Under the pieces are notes generated by a model that saw nothing but the letters and a program-made list of their open reading frames with translations, did no database searches and was not told where the DNA came from. This document shows positions 1-10,467 of a stretch of 64,000 nt of DNA, piece after piece; position 1 is the stretch's first letter, and every line of letters starts with the position of its first letter. The stretch lies in NCBI RefSeq assembly GCF_000499845.2, contig NC_023756.2, forward strand, positions 33,231,406-33,295,405, given 5' to 3'. This stretch comes from Phaseolus vulgaris. Lineage: Eukaryota > Streptophyta > Magnoliopsida > Fabales > Fabaceae. Both the position numbers and the translations under genes were made by a program.

Positions 1-1041
1 TTAGATTTATTGTTGATTTATTTTAAGTTTTATTTTAATTATTGAGTTGTTGTTTTTTTATTTTTATTTTGTTCTTAAATATTATAGTAAGAACTCGAAT
101 ATTAATTTGAATTGTGGAAAAAGTATTAATCTGACTTTGTGTTTAAAGATTAGAATAGTGAAATGATACAGACACGGGTTGGAAAACAAAATGTATTGAA
201 TCCATATTCAAATGTAGTTGAGATTGTGGTACATGAAAATTTAACAGGAAGATTAGTTGGAACAGATAATGACAAACAATAAGGAATTAGATTAAGTAAC
301 TCAAGTAAGTGTGTGTGAATCTTAAACAGTTGGAGAATTTCATTGATGATTTGACAATTCTGGTTGTTTGATTTTTTATTTTATGTTACATCATAAAAGA
401 GCATGAAAATGATTAAGGAATTTGTATTAATTAGAAACCCATGGTCAAATAGCCAACCTTTATTTTAATTGATTATATCTTTGTAAATAACCCTTTTTTA
501 ACCAAGAATATATTGTCCTACCAACTAGCATCTTTAAGGAAAGAGAACATAGATGCAATTTATATATAAAAGAGGGAATGGTTGGTTTTAGTTGTTTGAA
601 TAATTTAAGTTTAAATGCTTTATTTGGTTTGAAATAGGAATACTTTGTTTCTATTATCTTTGATTAAAAAAAAAAGAGAAGAAGAGAAAAAAATGCATGT
701 TTAATCATGAATAAGTAAAGATAATGAGGAAAAGTGTTAAACTCAAAGAAAATGGTGAATTAGATAGCACATATGTATTGTAATAGGATTGTAGGTATGT
801 TATTCTTCTTTTAAATGTGCATTTTATTATCTAAAAAACCAATATTTTTTGGAAGCCCAACTTCACTATAACTCTGCAAAAGACTTTAAGATTCATGTTT
901 CTAATATGATTGATATATGAAGATGAAATGAAAAGCAAGTGTGATTTGTTAGGATTCAATGGAAATAGAGAGAAACACTTACCTAATATTTATATGCATT
1001 TATTTTGCTTGAGAACAAGCAATATTCTAGGTTGGGAGAGT
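1..1041 (+). other. 3' noncoding region of a gag-pro-type gypsy element
   Basis: No coding potential is visible. The stretch is homologous, in opposite orientation, to about 59847-60990. Shared blocks include the segment around 130-300 and the motif GCTTGAGAACAAGCAA near 1006-1021. The purine-rich run at 1033-1041 directly before the LTR is the likely polypurine tract. The 5' part of this element lies outside the window. Alignment was by eye. Confidence 0.6.
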
Positions 1042-2190
1042 TGATAAGTGTCATAATTTAGTAATCTTTCATACAAAAATATAAGCACTTATGAATTTTA
1101 ATTGATAAAATAGTTATAATTCAATCCCTAATTTAAAAATTTGAACCTGTTTACGTATTTTTGGATTATAAGATGAATATAAACGATTTATTCCCAAATT
1201 TATGTTAATTTTGGGATTCTAGGGGAAAATTGAGATAAAATAGCTAAAGGAGAATGGACAAGTTAAAGACAAGATGAAAAGACAAGTTGGTTTTTTTATT
1301 CTCGTGAAACTCACTTGAGCAAGAAATATCTCGCATGAGCGAGTTTGAGAAAAAATTTTGTTTTTTATTCTCCAGAAGAACTCACCCAAAACTCGCCCAA
1401 GGCTCACTAAAGCGAGTTCACTTCAGTGATGTTGGACTTTTTCCCGTAAAACTTGCTTAAGCAAGTAATATCTCGCTTAAGAGAGATGTCACTTAGTCCA
1501 AGCCCAATTAGGTTAAATAGAAGATGTGAGGCATAACCTTAGACATCATTGGGAGAATAAGAGACAGAAAACTCTAAAGGAGGCAGTCATCAAGGAAAAA
1601 CATCATGCTTGTAATGGCCAATGTGAGTGGCTAATTCTTCCCTTTTTGGATTGAGGGTAATTCTTCCCTTAGACATCATAGGTAATATTTGTTTATAATA
1701 TTTTGTTCTTGATTGATGATTGGTATTGTCATTTTATTATTAAAGTTTGAATCTTTATTCATGATTTTGATCCTTAAATTTGAATGGAAAATATTTCTAA
1801 GCATCTTATCTAAATGATAATGCTTAAAATATTTGAATGCTAGGAATAGATTTGAAATGTTAATTTCTTTATAACATTTGTTTGTAAGGAGTTTTATAAA
1901 TATGCGAGGAATCAATATTAAGGAGACTATCTTAATACGAAATCAATATGAATGATTTTTATATGATAATCAAAATGAAATGTTATATGTTTTTATTCAT
2001 TGAAAATACAAATGAATGAGAAGAATGAATCTCAATCCCAATTTTTTCAATTAACTCATCCAAATCATTTACTTTGTTTTTATTTAATTTCCTACAAATT
2101 TATGATACAAACAAACTTTTACACATTTTCTTATATTTAGGGATAATTTATTACTTCTGACTCGGTACCCGTGTCGTAAAATAGTCATCA
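1042..2190 (+). repeat. LTR of a gag-pro-type Ty3/gypsy element
   Basis: The 1149-bp repeat begins TGATAAGTGTC and ends GTCATCA, giving the usual TG...CA ends. It is homologous to the reverse complement of 58748-59846, including the block with GCGAGGAATC and the ends themselves. A purine tract precedes it, so this is the 3' LTR of a plus-strand element. On its right it abuts a gag reading frame in the opposite orientation, which it interrupts at 2190/2191. The copy differs from the 59-kb copy mainly in U3, around 1240-1500, which carries extra CTCGCTTAAGCGAG-like inverted motifs. Confidence 0.7.
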
Positions 2191-2650
2191 GTACGATGGT
2201 ATGTATCGTTTCCTTAGTCGATCGAAGTTCATTCCAATATTTAGTTAATGGATTATGGTGTAAACTAAGGTCTCTAGTGTAAGCATTCCACCAAGTCATG
2301 ACAGCATCTTGAAAACTAAGGGTTACTAAAGTCACCCTCCTTTCATGATCGATTTGTTGAAAGTTAAAAAGTTATTCTACCTTCATCTCCCAACTTAAGT
2401 AATCATCTACATCGACAGTGCCATAGAAAGAAGGAAGGTCGATCTTAGGTTCTCTAGAATGATAATGAGACTTATGTTTTTGGTATCTAGGAGGATTTTG
2501 ATAGTATTTTGCATTATGGTGACTACTATATTCTTCATTACTATGGGAAGGTCTATGATGAATTATACTCTTAAGTCTATGAGAACTTTCTTTCTGTCTA
2601 CTCCTAGAACTATGATTTGGAGTTGTGATAAGATTATTTATGAAATCCAT
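2191..2650 (-). pseudogene. Ty3/gypsy gag fragment
   Basis: On the minus strand an ATG at 2650 opens a basic, Ser/His-rich N-terminus followed by the start of a retrotransposon gag domain with the motif KIDLPSFYGTVDVDDYL. After a frameshift near 2335-2372 it resumes with TLSFQDAVMTWWNAY, which is the conserved FxxxAxxWW-type gag core. The protein is cut at 2191, where the LTR of another element begins. No protease, RT or integrase remains. Gag would form the nucleocapsid of the retrotransposon particle. The frameshift and truncation make this a dead fragment; family assignment beyond Ty3/gypsy is not possible from what remains. Confidence 0.65.
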
Positions 2651-3570
2651 TGAGTTTGTTCAATTAGATTTCCTTGAACACTAGAATGATTTGACAGATC
2701 AATCATGGTTAAAAGATTTTTTTTTAAATTAAAAATTAAAATGGTTTTAGTGAAATTAATCAAGGAAGTCAAAAGTGAGAAGTCTCTAAGTTCACTCCTA
2801 GATAAGCAAGGTGAGTCACAATGGACTACTTAAGTACCAAGGTTTGCCTAACCAGAGCTTACCTCAAATATTTCTCACAAAAGTTTTCTCAAGAAACTTC
2901 AAACAATTTTTTGGAAAAAAAATTATATGGAAATGCAAGAATGAACCTAAGACCAAAGAAAGGTCTATTATTTGTAAGAAAATAAAACCCTACGTATCAC
3001 AAAGACGTAAAAGGCAACAAAAATAAAGGAAAAAACATATGAACAAAAAGTAAAGCAAGGATGATGCAATGAAAGAATGGAAACTAAACGAGTCCTATAG
3101 TGAGAGTGTAGTGAACACTTAGAGCCCACTAACACATTGATACACTAATGCACGAAAATATTACAAAAGTTATTGGGATTGCCTTTGGAGCATTTTCCCA
3201 AAAAATTGAAAGGTAAAGAAAAATTAAAGCAAGATACAAGACTACACAAAATTTTGTGAGACAATATGAGAAGCAAAATAAAAAATAGAAATGAATACAA
3301 GGTGTTTGTGAAAATGCGTGGTGTGTTTGGCTTGTAGGAAGGCTATGGCATTACACTTAAATAGTAGAAGTTGAATATTGTGTGGTCCTTTATTTTCTTT
3401 TGATATAGAGTCACAATGTCAAAGATGTTCCTTCAAAAGCTGGCTAAACAACTTCCGTGGGCACCAAAACTCAACAACAATGTACCACAGTCCCTGCACC
3501 TATAAAAGCCCAGAAAGAAAGCAAGAAAAGATAAATTTGGAAGCTAAACACAAAGAGAAAATAATGTGAT
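2651..3570 (-). other. leader region upstream of the gag fragment
   Basis: Apparently noncoding. It lies 5' of the gag ATG on the minus strand. Positions 2786-2870 contain AGGTGAGTCACAA followed by an ACCAAG...CCAGAG block that matches 21866-21945, also just upstream of a gag-like ORF in an otherwise different element. I could not define the LTR or PBS of this copy; GGTGCCCACGG near 3460 is a weak candidate only. From about 3571 to 3954 I see no gene. Confidence 0.4.
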
Positions 3571-3954
3571 AAACAGCAAATGAAGTCAATATGTTTGACA
3601 GGAAAAATTAAGGCTACTTAAGAAAGGCTAGCATATACAAAGGAACCTATGAAAATATCTAAAATGGATTATAAAACAAAAATTTCTAGAGAAATTGGCA
3701 GTGATTGGTCCTAAATTGTCCATGGCGTATTTGTTTGTGAAAATTTTATGGTACAAACTCAACTCAACAATGGACAAAATGCAACAACTTTGAGGTTAAT
3801 TGGATGTGTGTACACTGATAAACAAATCAAATAGTTTGTTGGACCATAAGCAAAACAAGCTTATGGCTCTAACTACAACAGGCAAGACCACTAGAAGCAT
3901 TAACCACTAAAATAAGCATTAACCACTAAAACAGACAAGTTCTTTGGTCATATT

Positions 3955-4641
3955 ATGATTTCTATTATACTTATTATATTATTAGTAATATAATTTATAC
4001 TTATTATTAATAATAATAATTATATTAATAATATAAATTATATCAATAATTATTATTATTATATTAATAATAATAAAAATAATAGAAATTATATTAATAA
4101 TAATATAAATTATACTAATAATAAAAAAAAATTATATTATTAATAACAATAATATAAATTATATTAATTATAATAATAATAAAAATTATATTAATAACAA
4201 CAATAAAAATTATATTAATAATAATAATAATATAAATCATATTAATAATAATAATAATATAAATTATATTCATATTATTAATATTATATTCATATTATTA
4301 ATATTATATTTATATTATTCATATTAATAATATTATTCATATTAATAATATTATTCATATTATTAATATTAACAATATTAATCATATTAATAATATTATT
4401 CATATTATTAATATTAATAATATTATTCCTATTATTAATATTATTAATATTTTTTAATATTATTCATATTATTCATATTATTCATATTATTAATATTATT
4501 CATATTATTAATATTATTCATATTATTATTAATATTATTATATTATTAATATTATTCATATTATTAATATTATTAATATTATTCATATTATTAATATTAT
4601 TAATATTATTCATATTATTAATATTATTAATATTATTCATA
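3955..4641. repeat. ATT/TTA-rich microsatellite, left part
   Basis: Nearly 690 bp consist of interrupted TTA, ATT and TTATTCATA units. The same sequence type resumes at 6232-6330, so the array was one block before the Helitron-like element inserted. A related ATT-rich block occurs at 36705-36870. Confidence 0.9.
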
Positions 4642-5468
4642 CTAGCGGGAACACAGGCACGTGAGTGTTTGTGTATCCGCATTTTTCATTTTTACTATTT
4701 ATATATTCATATAATTTTAATAAATATTAAATTATATGAGAAGACATGTAAATTATCTAAATGCGACCACTAATAATAGTTTTATTAAGATTTTATATTA
4801 ATTTTTTTATATTTTCATTTTATTGTTTTTGAATATTAAATTTTGATTTAACTTGGGTGTAATGTTGAACTTTGTAAGGTTATCAAGATTAAAATTAAGG
4901 TTTAAAAAAAATGGAGCAGCAAACAATGTAAAAACATAATGCAAATGGTAATGTTATTCAAGATCTTCTCATTTCAAGTTTAGAGTAGTAACTTTCATGT
5001 TCATCAAACGCCTTATGCAAGGGTTGTATGTTGGAAGTTGTAGAATCTATCACCATATCAATTGAATTCACGTCTTCCATGGCAAAGAAGTTGAAAAGAT
5101 AAAATAATAAACTAAATACAAATTACCAAACTTCCAACTTATGTAATATCTAATAGATCAAAGCATCAGTAGACATAAAAACTTTGCCCGAAAAGTTGGG
5201 CTTAGGATTCATACAAAAATATAAAAAAAATTAAGAAAGCAATAGAAACAAAAATGTTCAAATCCTATAACAATGAGACGCGTCTCTGCTTCGAACGCTT
5301 TGGGAAGTGTGAAAAGGAGGAAGCAATGGTGGTTGTTGTTGTACAGTGGTGATTGAAGAGGGACTAAGACGGGTGAGAGTAGGAGAAGAACATGGAGCGT
5401 GAAGGAAGAAAGTTCAAAATGTGTCAAAATTTATGAGCATTTTTTTTCTTTGGATGCAACTGGTGAAA

Positions 5469-5670
5469 ACTACTCCTTATAAGGAAGTGGATGTAACTGG
5501 TGAAAACTACTCCTTCGTAAGAAAGTAGATGTAAACTGTGAAAACTACTGAAGAAAGTGGTAAACGCTCAACTACTCCTTATAAGGAAGTGGATGTAACT
5601 GGTGAAAACTACTCCTTCGTAAGAAAGTGGATGTAAACGGTGAAAACTACTGAAGAAAGTGGTAACCGCT
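5469..5670. repeat. 102-bp tandem duplication in the Helitron-like element
   Basis: Two adjacent units start ACTACTCCTTATAAGGAAG at 5469 and 5571 and differ at only a few positions. Each unit contains an internal echo of GGTGAAAACTACT. Confidence 0.85.
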
Positions 5671-5751
5671 CAGTAATAATAAAATTGTTCACGTTTGTTA
5701 TTTTCTCTGATATTTTTTTTTCTCTCCGAATTTGAATAGTTACTCCATTTA

Positions 5752-5985
5752 TTTATGCAACTGATTTTGAAAATAAACTCCTTTTCTTTATGTAACTGAA
5801 TTTGAAAATAAACTCCCTTTCTTTATGTAAGTGATTTTGAAAATAAATCATATTTTTCAATTCATAATCACTCCTCCACCTCTCTTTCAATTCATAACCG
5901 CTCCTCCACCTCTTTTTCAATTCATAACTGTTTCTCCACATCTCTTTCAATCCAAAACCGCTTTTCCACCTCTATTTCAATTCAA
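5752..5985. repeat. short tandem repeats, about 38 bp then about 33 bp
   Basis: Three copies of a unit containing GATTTTGAAAATAAA are followed by five copies of a unit containing TTTCAATTCATAACCGCTCC. The second array gives repetitive ORFs in several frames, which I regard as by-products of the repeat. Confidence 0.75.
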
Positions 5986-6025
5986 AACCGCCCCACTATG
6001 TAAACCAAATATTATAGAAAAAAAA

Positions 6026-6203
6026 ATGACACAATGATCATAATACAATAATAAAATTAAATATTAATATAAGGATAAAATAAGAAAAAAATTAAGAGCA
6101 GTTAAGAGAGGAATAAGAAATGACACAATGACCATAATACAATAATAAAATTAAATATTAATATAAGGATAAAATAGAAAAAGAAATTAAGAGCAGTTAA
6201 GAG
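6026..6203. repeat. 94-bp duplication at the Helitron 5' end
   Basis: Two copies of an AT-rich unit, from ATGACACAATGA to GAGCAGTTAAGAG, start at 6026 and 6120. The second copy leads directly into the terminal GGGGAATCCCC and the TATATAAGTATAGA end. Confidence 0.8.
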
Positions 6204-6231
6204 GGGAATCCCCTTTATATATAAGTATAGA

Positions 6232-6330
6232 TTATTTATATTATTCATATTATTAATAGTATTCATATTATTCATATTATTCATATTTTGAATATTATTT
6301 ATATTATTAATAATAATAAGTATATTAAAA
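6232..6330. repeat. ATT/TTA-rich microsatellite, right part
   Basis: TTATTCATATTATTAATA-type units continue the array of 3955-4641 after the Helitron-like insertion. Confidence 0.8.
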
Positions 6331-6439
6331 ATCATAATAATACTAAAGAATTTGTCTTGTGTAGTGGTGAAAGTTTTTTTGACCATTGAAGGAACCTGAT
6401 TTCAAATCTCATCCACTACATATTTTATTTTACTTTCTG

Positions 6440-6560
6440 CTTCATGGTGCCAAAGTTACATACGGATTATATATCTGTATGTAATACCTGTTTACATACA
6501 AATTTCGTATGTAATGTTGATTTTACATACGAATTTTGATCCGTCGATATCAATATTTCA
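6440..6560. repeat. clustered inverted motifs TTACATACGAATTT
   Basis: A near-palindrome, TTACATACGGATT...ATCTGTATGTAA, is followed by further direct and inverted copies of TTACATACGAA. Such arrays are common near the ends of CACTA- or MULE-type DNA transposons, but I find no defined ends here. Confidence 0.45.
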
Positions 6561-6614
6561 TACAAAAATCTACAAGGCATGATTCTATATTTGTCACTAC
6601 ATAATAATTTCTAT

Positions 6615-7320
6615 TACCTTAATCTTAGATAAAATCAATTTCAAGGTCATATTCCATCATTTTACTAGGTTTGATTTATCTTGATTCGTCTAACAATAAA
6701 TTCACATATTCTTTTCGATTTTTATGCTCTAGCAGTGTAGTTGGAACATTATACTGATTAGACCTTTAAAATAATAAGTTTTATGGACAAATTCCAGATT
6801 GTTTGACCAATTTCAAATCAATGGTTTATTTTAACATGAGTCAGAACAATTATTTTGAAAAAAATCCTACTTCAATGGGATCACTCCATGAACTTCAAGT
6901 ATTATTGAGAAACAATAACTTAACCGTGAAATTTCTTCTTCTTTGAGAAATTGCACAAAGTTAGTGATGCTAGATATGATAGAAAATAGATTATAAAGAT
7001 CTATTCCATATTGGATTGGGAGCAAATTGCTAAAGCTACCATTTTTAAGCTTGGGAAAAAATTATTTCAATGAAAGTTTACGATTGCAAATTTGTTATTT
7101 AAAACACATTTAGCTCTTGGATCTCTCGCTAAACAACATATCTAGACAAATTCTTAAATGCATCAAAAACTTCTCATCAATGACTCAAGTGACTTCTTTG
7201 AGAGATTATCAAGGTCATTGGCCAACATAAGCTATATTAGAAGTAATCTTTCATACAATTTAAATGCATTTTTGATGTGGAAAGGATCAAAGCAAAGAGA
7301 ATTGAGGATTTATTTTCTTT
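6615..7320 (+). pseudogene. leucine-rich repeat receptor-like protein fragment
   Basis: Translation in shifting plus frames gives consecutive plant-type LRR blocks. Examples are NNKFYGQIPDC, NFKSMVYFNMSQNN, SSLRNCTKLVMLDM, IPYWIGSKL and LLDLSLNNISRQI, and then a SYNLNAFLMWKGSKQ segment. The order and wording match the C-terminal repeats and island region of Cf/EIX-type receptor-like proteins, which sit in the plasma membrane and act in pathogen or peptide perception. Stop codons and frameshifts occur throughout (for example near 6765, 6930 and 7010), and neither the N-terminus nor the transmembrane segment is present. It is a dead partial copy of about six repeats. The family call is firm; the specific gene cannot be named. 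Confidence 0.75.
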
Positions 7321-8785
7321 AAAAGTTTCTTTGTGTATTTTTATTTTGTAATGGGTAGTTGAACTACTTTGAGCTTGAGGGAATCAATTGTGATTGTGAT
7401 TTTGTTAGTTTTCCTTTTTCTAAGCATTTTGTTCATAGCTTAGCCTTTAGATCTGCTTACTCTTTCTCTGAAGTTGTTAGTTATACAATGATTTAATGAA
7501 TCTTCATAATGCTAATTACTTATTGATTTTTCAGTCATGTTTCTTTGATTATGTAAAAATAACACTTGATATGTATATTTCTTTCTACCTTGATCTTTTG
7601 CATGTGATTAAAACTGTTCATATGTTAATTAATTTAATGTGAATAACTTTAGTAAAATTTTACCTTCATTAGAGTAAAGTAGTTTGAATTACAAGAAAGT
7701 GAAAGTTAGATTGTAAGTTGAAGAATTTATAAAAGCACAACTTTATCTTTTTTAATCATTTGTAAAATAATTTAATTCAACGGTTAAATTTCTTGATAAT
7801 TTATTTGAGTGTTAAGTTAAATACAAATTTTAATTTCATAAATTCATTTACAATTTAAATAGCATTTGACTAAGGTGTCAATTTCACTCCTCATTAAATA
7901 ATATTTTATTATCATTTTATTACTTATCTGTCTCATGCTAAGTTGTCTCGCTATTAATTCGTCCTAATCATAATAGAGTCAAAATTCTAATTTCTCATAC
8001 CTAAGAGCAGACTCGTGGACTAGCACCTCCGATTTTTATTTTTACTTTTACTTTTTCTACTTTTAAATTATATATATATATATAATAAAAACAAACTTAA
8101 CCTTAATATCTAAATCTTCTTAATCTAAATTACATTTTCTTTCACAATTATATTTTTCAAATAATACACTACAAAATTTCAATTTTTAAATTATTTTTTT
8201 TATTTTAATTTAATTAGTAATAAGGAATCAATAACAAACTAAAAATATCAACACCTTCTATCCAATTAGAGAGAGGCCTGGCGAGATAACTCACTTTAAC
8301 ATCTCTAATTTTTTAGTTTATCTTTATACCTTCAAATATTTAGGAAGAATGATAATTATTTCTAATGCATTGTTGAAACAATTGTTTGGAGTCCCACACG
8401 ATAAATATTCTAGAAAAAAATAGTTACGGTTTGTCGTAGAAAAAATAGTTATGCTTTGTCGTTTTTATGTGTCTGTCTTTGATTCTTTTAGCTGCTAACG
8501 TTTCAAGTTTCAGTTCCATTGATTTTTTAACGTATTTCAGGTTTTATCTTTCCATATCTAATGTTTGATTTCATTTCTGAAAAATGATGTACCGTATTCA
8601 ATAATACTAAGAGTAAAATCTTCATCAGCAAATTTTGTATAATCCAAAATTCACAGAGATAGTTTCTATCATTTTTATGACTTCGTCAAAGCATTCATTA
8701 AGACAATTCACATAAATAATTGAACCAAACTATATGAGTAGTACGGTAACACAACCAATTTACAAAATTCTAATGTTTGAAAATT
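7321..8785. other. AT-rich intergenic DNA
   Basis: I see no gene, LTR or convincing repeat in this stretch, apart from a short TA run near 8070. It is the left flank of the Tat insertion. Confidence 0.5.
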
Positions 8786-8790
8786 CTGAT
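8786..8790. repeat. target-site duplication CTGAT, left copy
   Basis: CTGAT immediately precedes the left LTR and is repeated at 30064-30068 immediately after the right LTR. This proves the two LTRs belong to one insertion. Confidence 0.9.
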
Positions 8791-9865
8791 TGATCCTGCC
8801 GACAACTTGAGCGTGGAGGAATTGCCTTGTCGCTTGCTTGACCCGCCTCTGGCAACTGTGCTATCTGCAAGAACACTCTTAGAACCTCCTCCTTGGGAAC
8901 TCCGAACGCAACCTGCAAACACACAGACAGCGCCTCTAGCGGCCGTTTGCACTCCGACGCTCAAGTTAGATCACAGAATCACTAGAAAAAATAATGTGTG
9001 TAAAAACAGTGTGTCTGTATTTCTCTCTGATTCCCTTTTTATCTCCCTCTGTGTTTGTGCCTAACAAAATTCTGCTACGTTGTTCTCTGCGTGTGTCAGA
9101 ATTCTGTTATGCTTTTGTACGAAAACGTACCACAGTCAGGGTCGTGGGTGTCTGGGTTTTCTGTCTGTACCTTTCACGACACGGAGTGCACCTTTATCTG
9201 GGTCGTGCCCCTCTCAGACAGTGACACGTGGATGCATGCAACTCACATCTAACCGTGCACGTGCCACCACCTGAAGGGCTCTAGCGCATCTCTTTGTGCG
9301 CCTAAGTTATTCCCTTGCAGAGTAACTTAGCGCGTTTCTTCCATCTGGGTGAAATTGCACATTCCCAGGAGAACGCCAGGTGTGGCTGGACTAGGCACAC
9401 TCACCAAGCATTGCTCTCTGCATACACGATTTCCCCTTCACGATGCCATGCACGTAATGGGTTGAGAGAGTAACCAATCACTGACCGGTTTACTGACTCC
9501 CTCAGGCCACTCTCGTGCACGACTATACAGACGAGGAGCTCTTCTTTCTCTAAGGTATGATCATGCGAGGTCCATGCGTAACGCTCTCGCTGGGAATCTC
9601 AGTCCCAGTTTAACTGCGTGAAACACGAAACCCCGATGACCATGCACCCGATGACTGATCGGTGCTCTATTGCTTCCCGCGTTCTCCCCCGGGTGTTTAT
9701 CTTGGAACTGATCTGTCGGTGGCCACTCGGTTACTGACCACCGATCTCCACACCGGGGGATCTCCTCCATGATTACTCTGCTACCTAATCCACATGTCCC
9801 CCAGTGAGTGGTCCATGTGGTCATCTGCTGCTGACGTCATCGACTACCGATGACCGATCGGATCA
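8791..9865 (-). repeat. 3' LTR of the Tat element
   Basis: The LTR starts TGATCCTGCCGACAACT and ends GACCGATCGGATCA on the plus strand. It is the same length as the copy at 28989-30063. Minus-strand orientation follows from the position of the primer site and the polypurine tract. Small ORFs across it are not conserved domains. Confidence 0.92.
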
Positions 9866-9879
9866 TAAGCCCCCTAGTC
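9866..9879 (-). promoter_or_regulatory. polypurine tract of the Tat element
   Basis: On the minus strand the run GACTAGGGGGCTTA ends exactly at the 3' LTR, the expected position for the plus-strand DNA synthesis primer. Confidence 0.7.
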
Positions 9880-9932
9880 TCGAGCTGTGAACTCGTTCTC
9901 GGCGAAGAGACTAAGTGGTCGCGCTCTCGGTC

Positions 9933-10018
9933 CACGTGGCAAGTGGGGCCGCATCACGTGCCACCTCACGTGTTGCCTTTTAACGTTACAACTTCCTTTC
10001 TTAATCTTGCGACACGTG
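9933..10018 (+). promoter_or_regulatory. cluster of four G-boxes upstream of the antisense gene
   Basis: Four perfect CACGTG palindromes lie at 9933, 9955, 9967 and 10013. G-boxes are bound by plant bZIP and bHLH factors. The cluster sits about 450-530 bp upstream of the antisense ATG and 5' of its leader intron, so it is a plausible promoter for plus-strand transcription. Function is inferred. Confidence 0.5.
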
Positions 10019-10192
10019 GCCGCATCAACGGCCAGCGTGGAGTGTCGCAAGCGCTTCCCTTATTCAAATAGGCGCGCATTTTCACTGTTTCATCATCTTC
10101 TTCGACACTCTCAGGCTCACTTCGAATTCCCTCTCTGCGCGCCCATCTTCCTTCAAGCTCTCTACCTCCAAACCTTTCGCGATCACTCAAAG

Positions 10193-10457
10193 GTATGGTT
10201 TTTCTTCTTCCTTGGTCTATTTAGGCTCTTTTCACCGATTGCATTCGTCCCTTTCATTATCATGCATTCATCTTCTCTGTTTTTCCTCTTCTCGACCCGC
10301 GTTAGGGTTTTCGCGCCCTCACTCTGCTTTCCGCTTCTCCCTCTTCCTCTTTTTCGCTTGGACATTTCTTTCTTCTTCCCTTCCTCTGTTTTTCACCGAA
10401 CCATTCATCATTTCTTCTTCTTCCATTCCTCTGACCCTTCATTTTTCTCCATTGCAG
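10193..10457 (+). other. predicted leader intron of the antisense gene
   Basis: CACTCAAAG|GTATGG at 10193 and TCCATTGCAG ending at 10457 are good plant splice sites. Between them the sequence is T-rich, as in plant introns. The acceptor lies 10 bp before the ATG at 10468. Confidence 0.55.
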
Positions 10458-10467
10458 TTATCTCGCA

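Larger units (their letters stand above)
4642..6231 (-). mobile_element. Helitron-like non-autonomous element
   Basis: Read on the minus strand the element starts TCTATACTTATATATAAA, matching plant Helitron 5' ends, and finishes with an imperfect hairpin (GCGGATACACA pairing with TGTGTTCCCGC) immediately before CTAG. The flanking bases are A and T, the dinucleotide used by Helitrons, and no target duplication is present. Both flanks are the same ATT microsatellite. No Rep/helicase is encoded, so it would depend on an autonomous partner. The interior holds three tandem-repeat blocks and one 40-codon ORF (4958-5080, minus, starting MEDVNSIDM) that I do not recognise and that may be chance or a captured exon. 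Confidence 0.6.

Noticed and set aside
3440..3475. Candidate primer binding site GGTGCCCACGG upstream of the gag fragment
   Set aside because: No LTR edge can be defined next to it and the match to a tRNA end is poor.
4958..5080. 40-codon ORF inside the Helitron-like element
   Set aside because: Possible captured exon, but too short and unrecognised, so mentioned only within the Helitron entry.
6102..6386. 94-codon minus-strand ORF with Asn/Ile repeats
   Set aside because: It crosses the Helitron end and the ATT microsatellite; the composition alone explains the open frame.
8777..9274. Several overlapping plus-strand ORFs of 60-95 codons
   Set aside because: They lie in the Tat LTR and have no conserved domain. 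Equivalents in the other LTR are only partly open.
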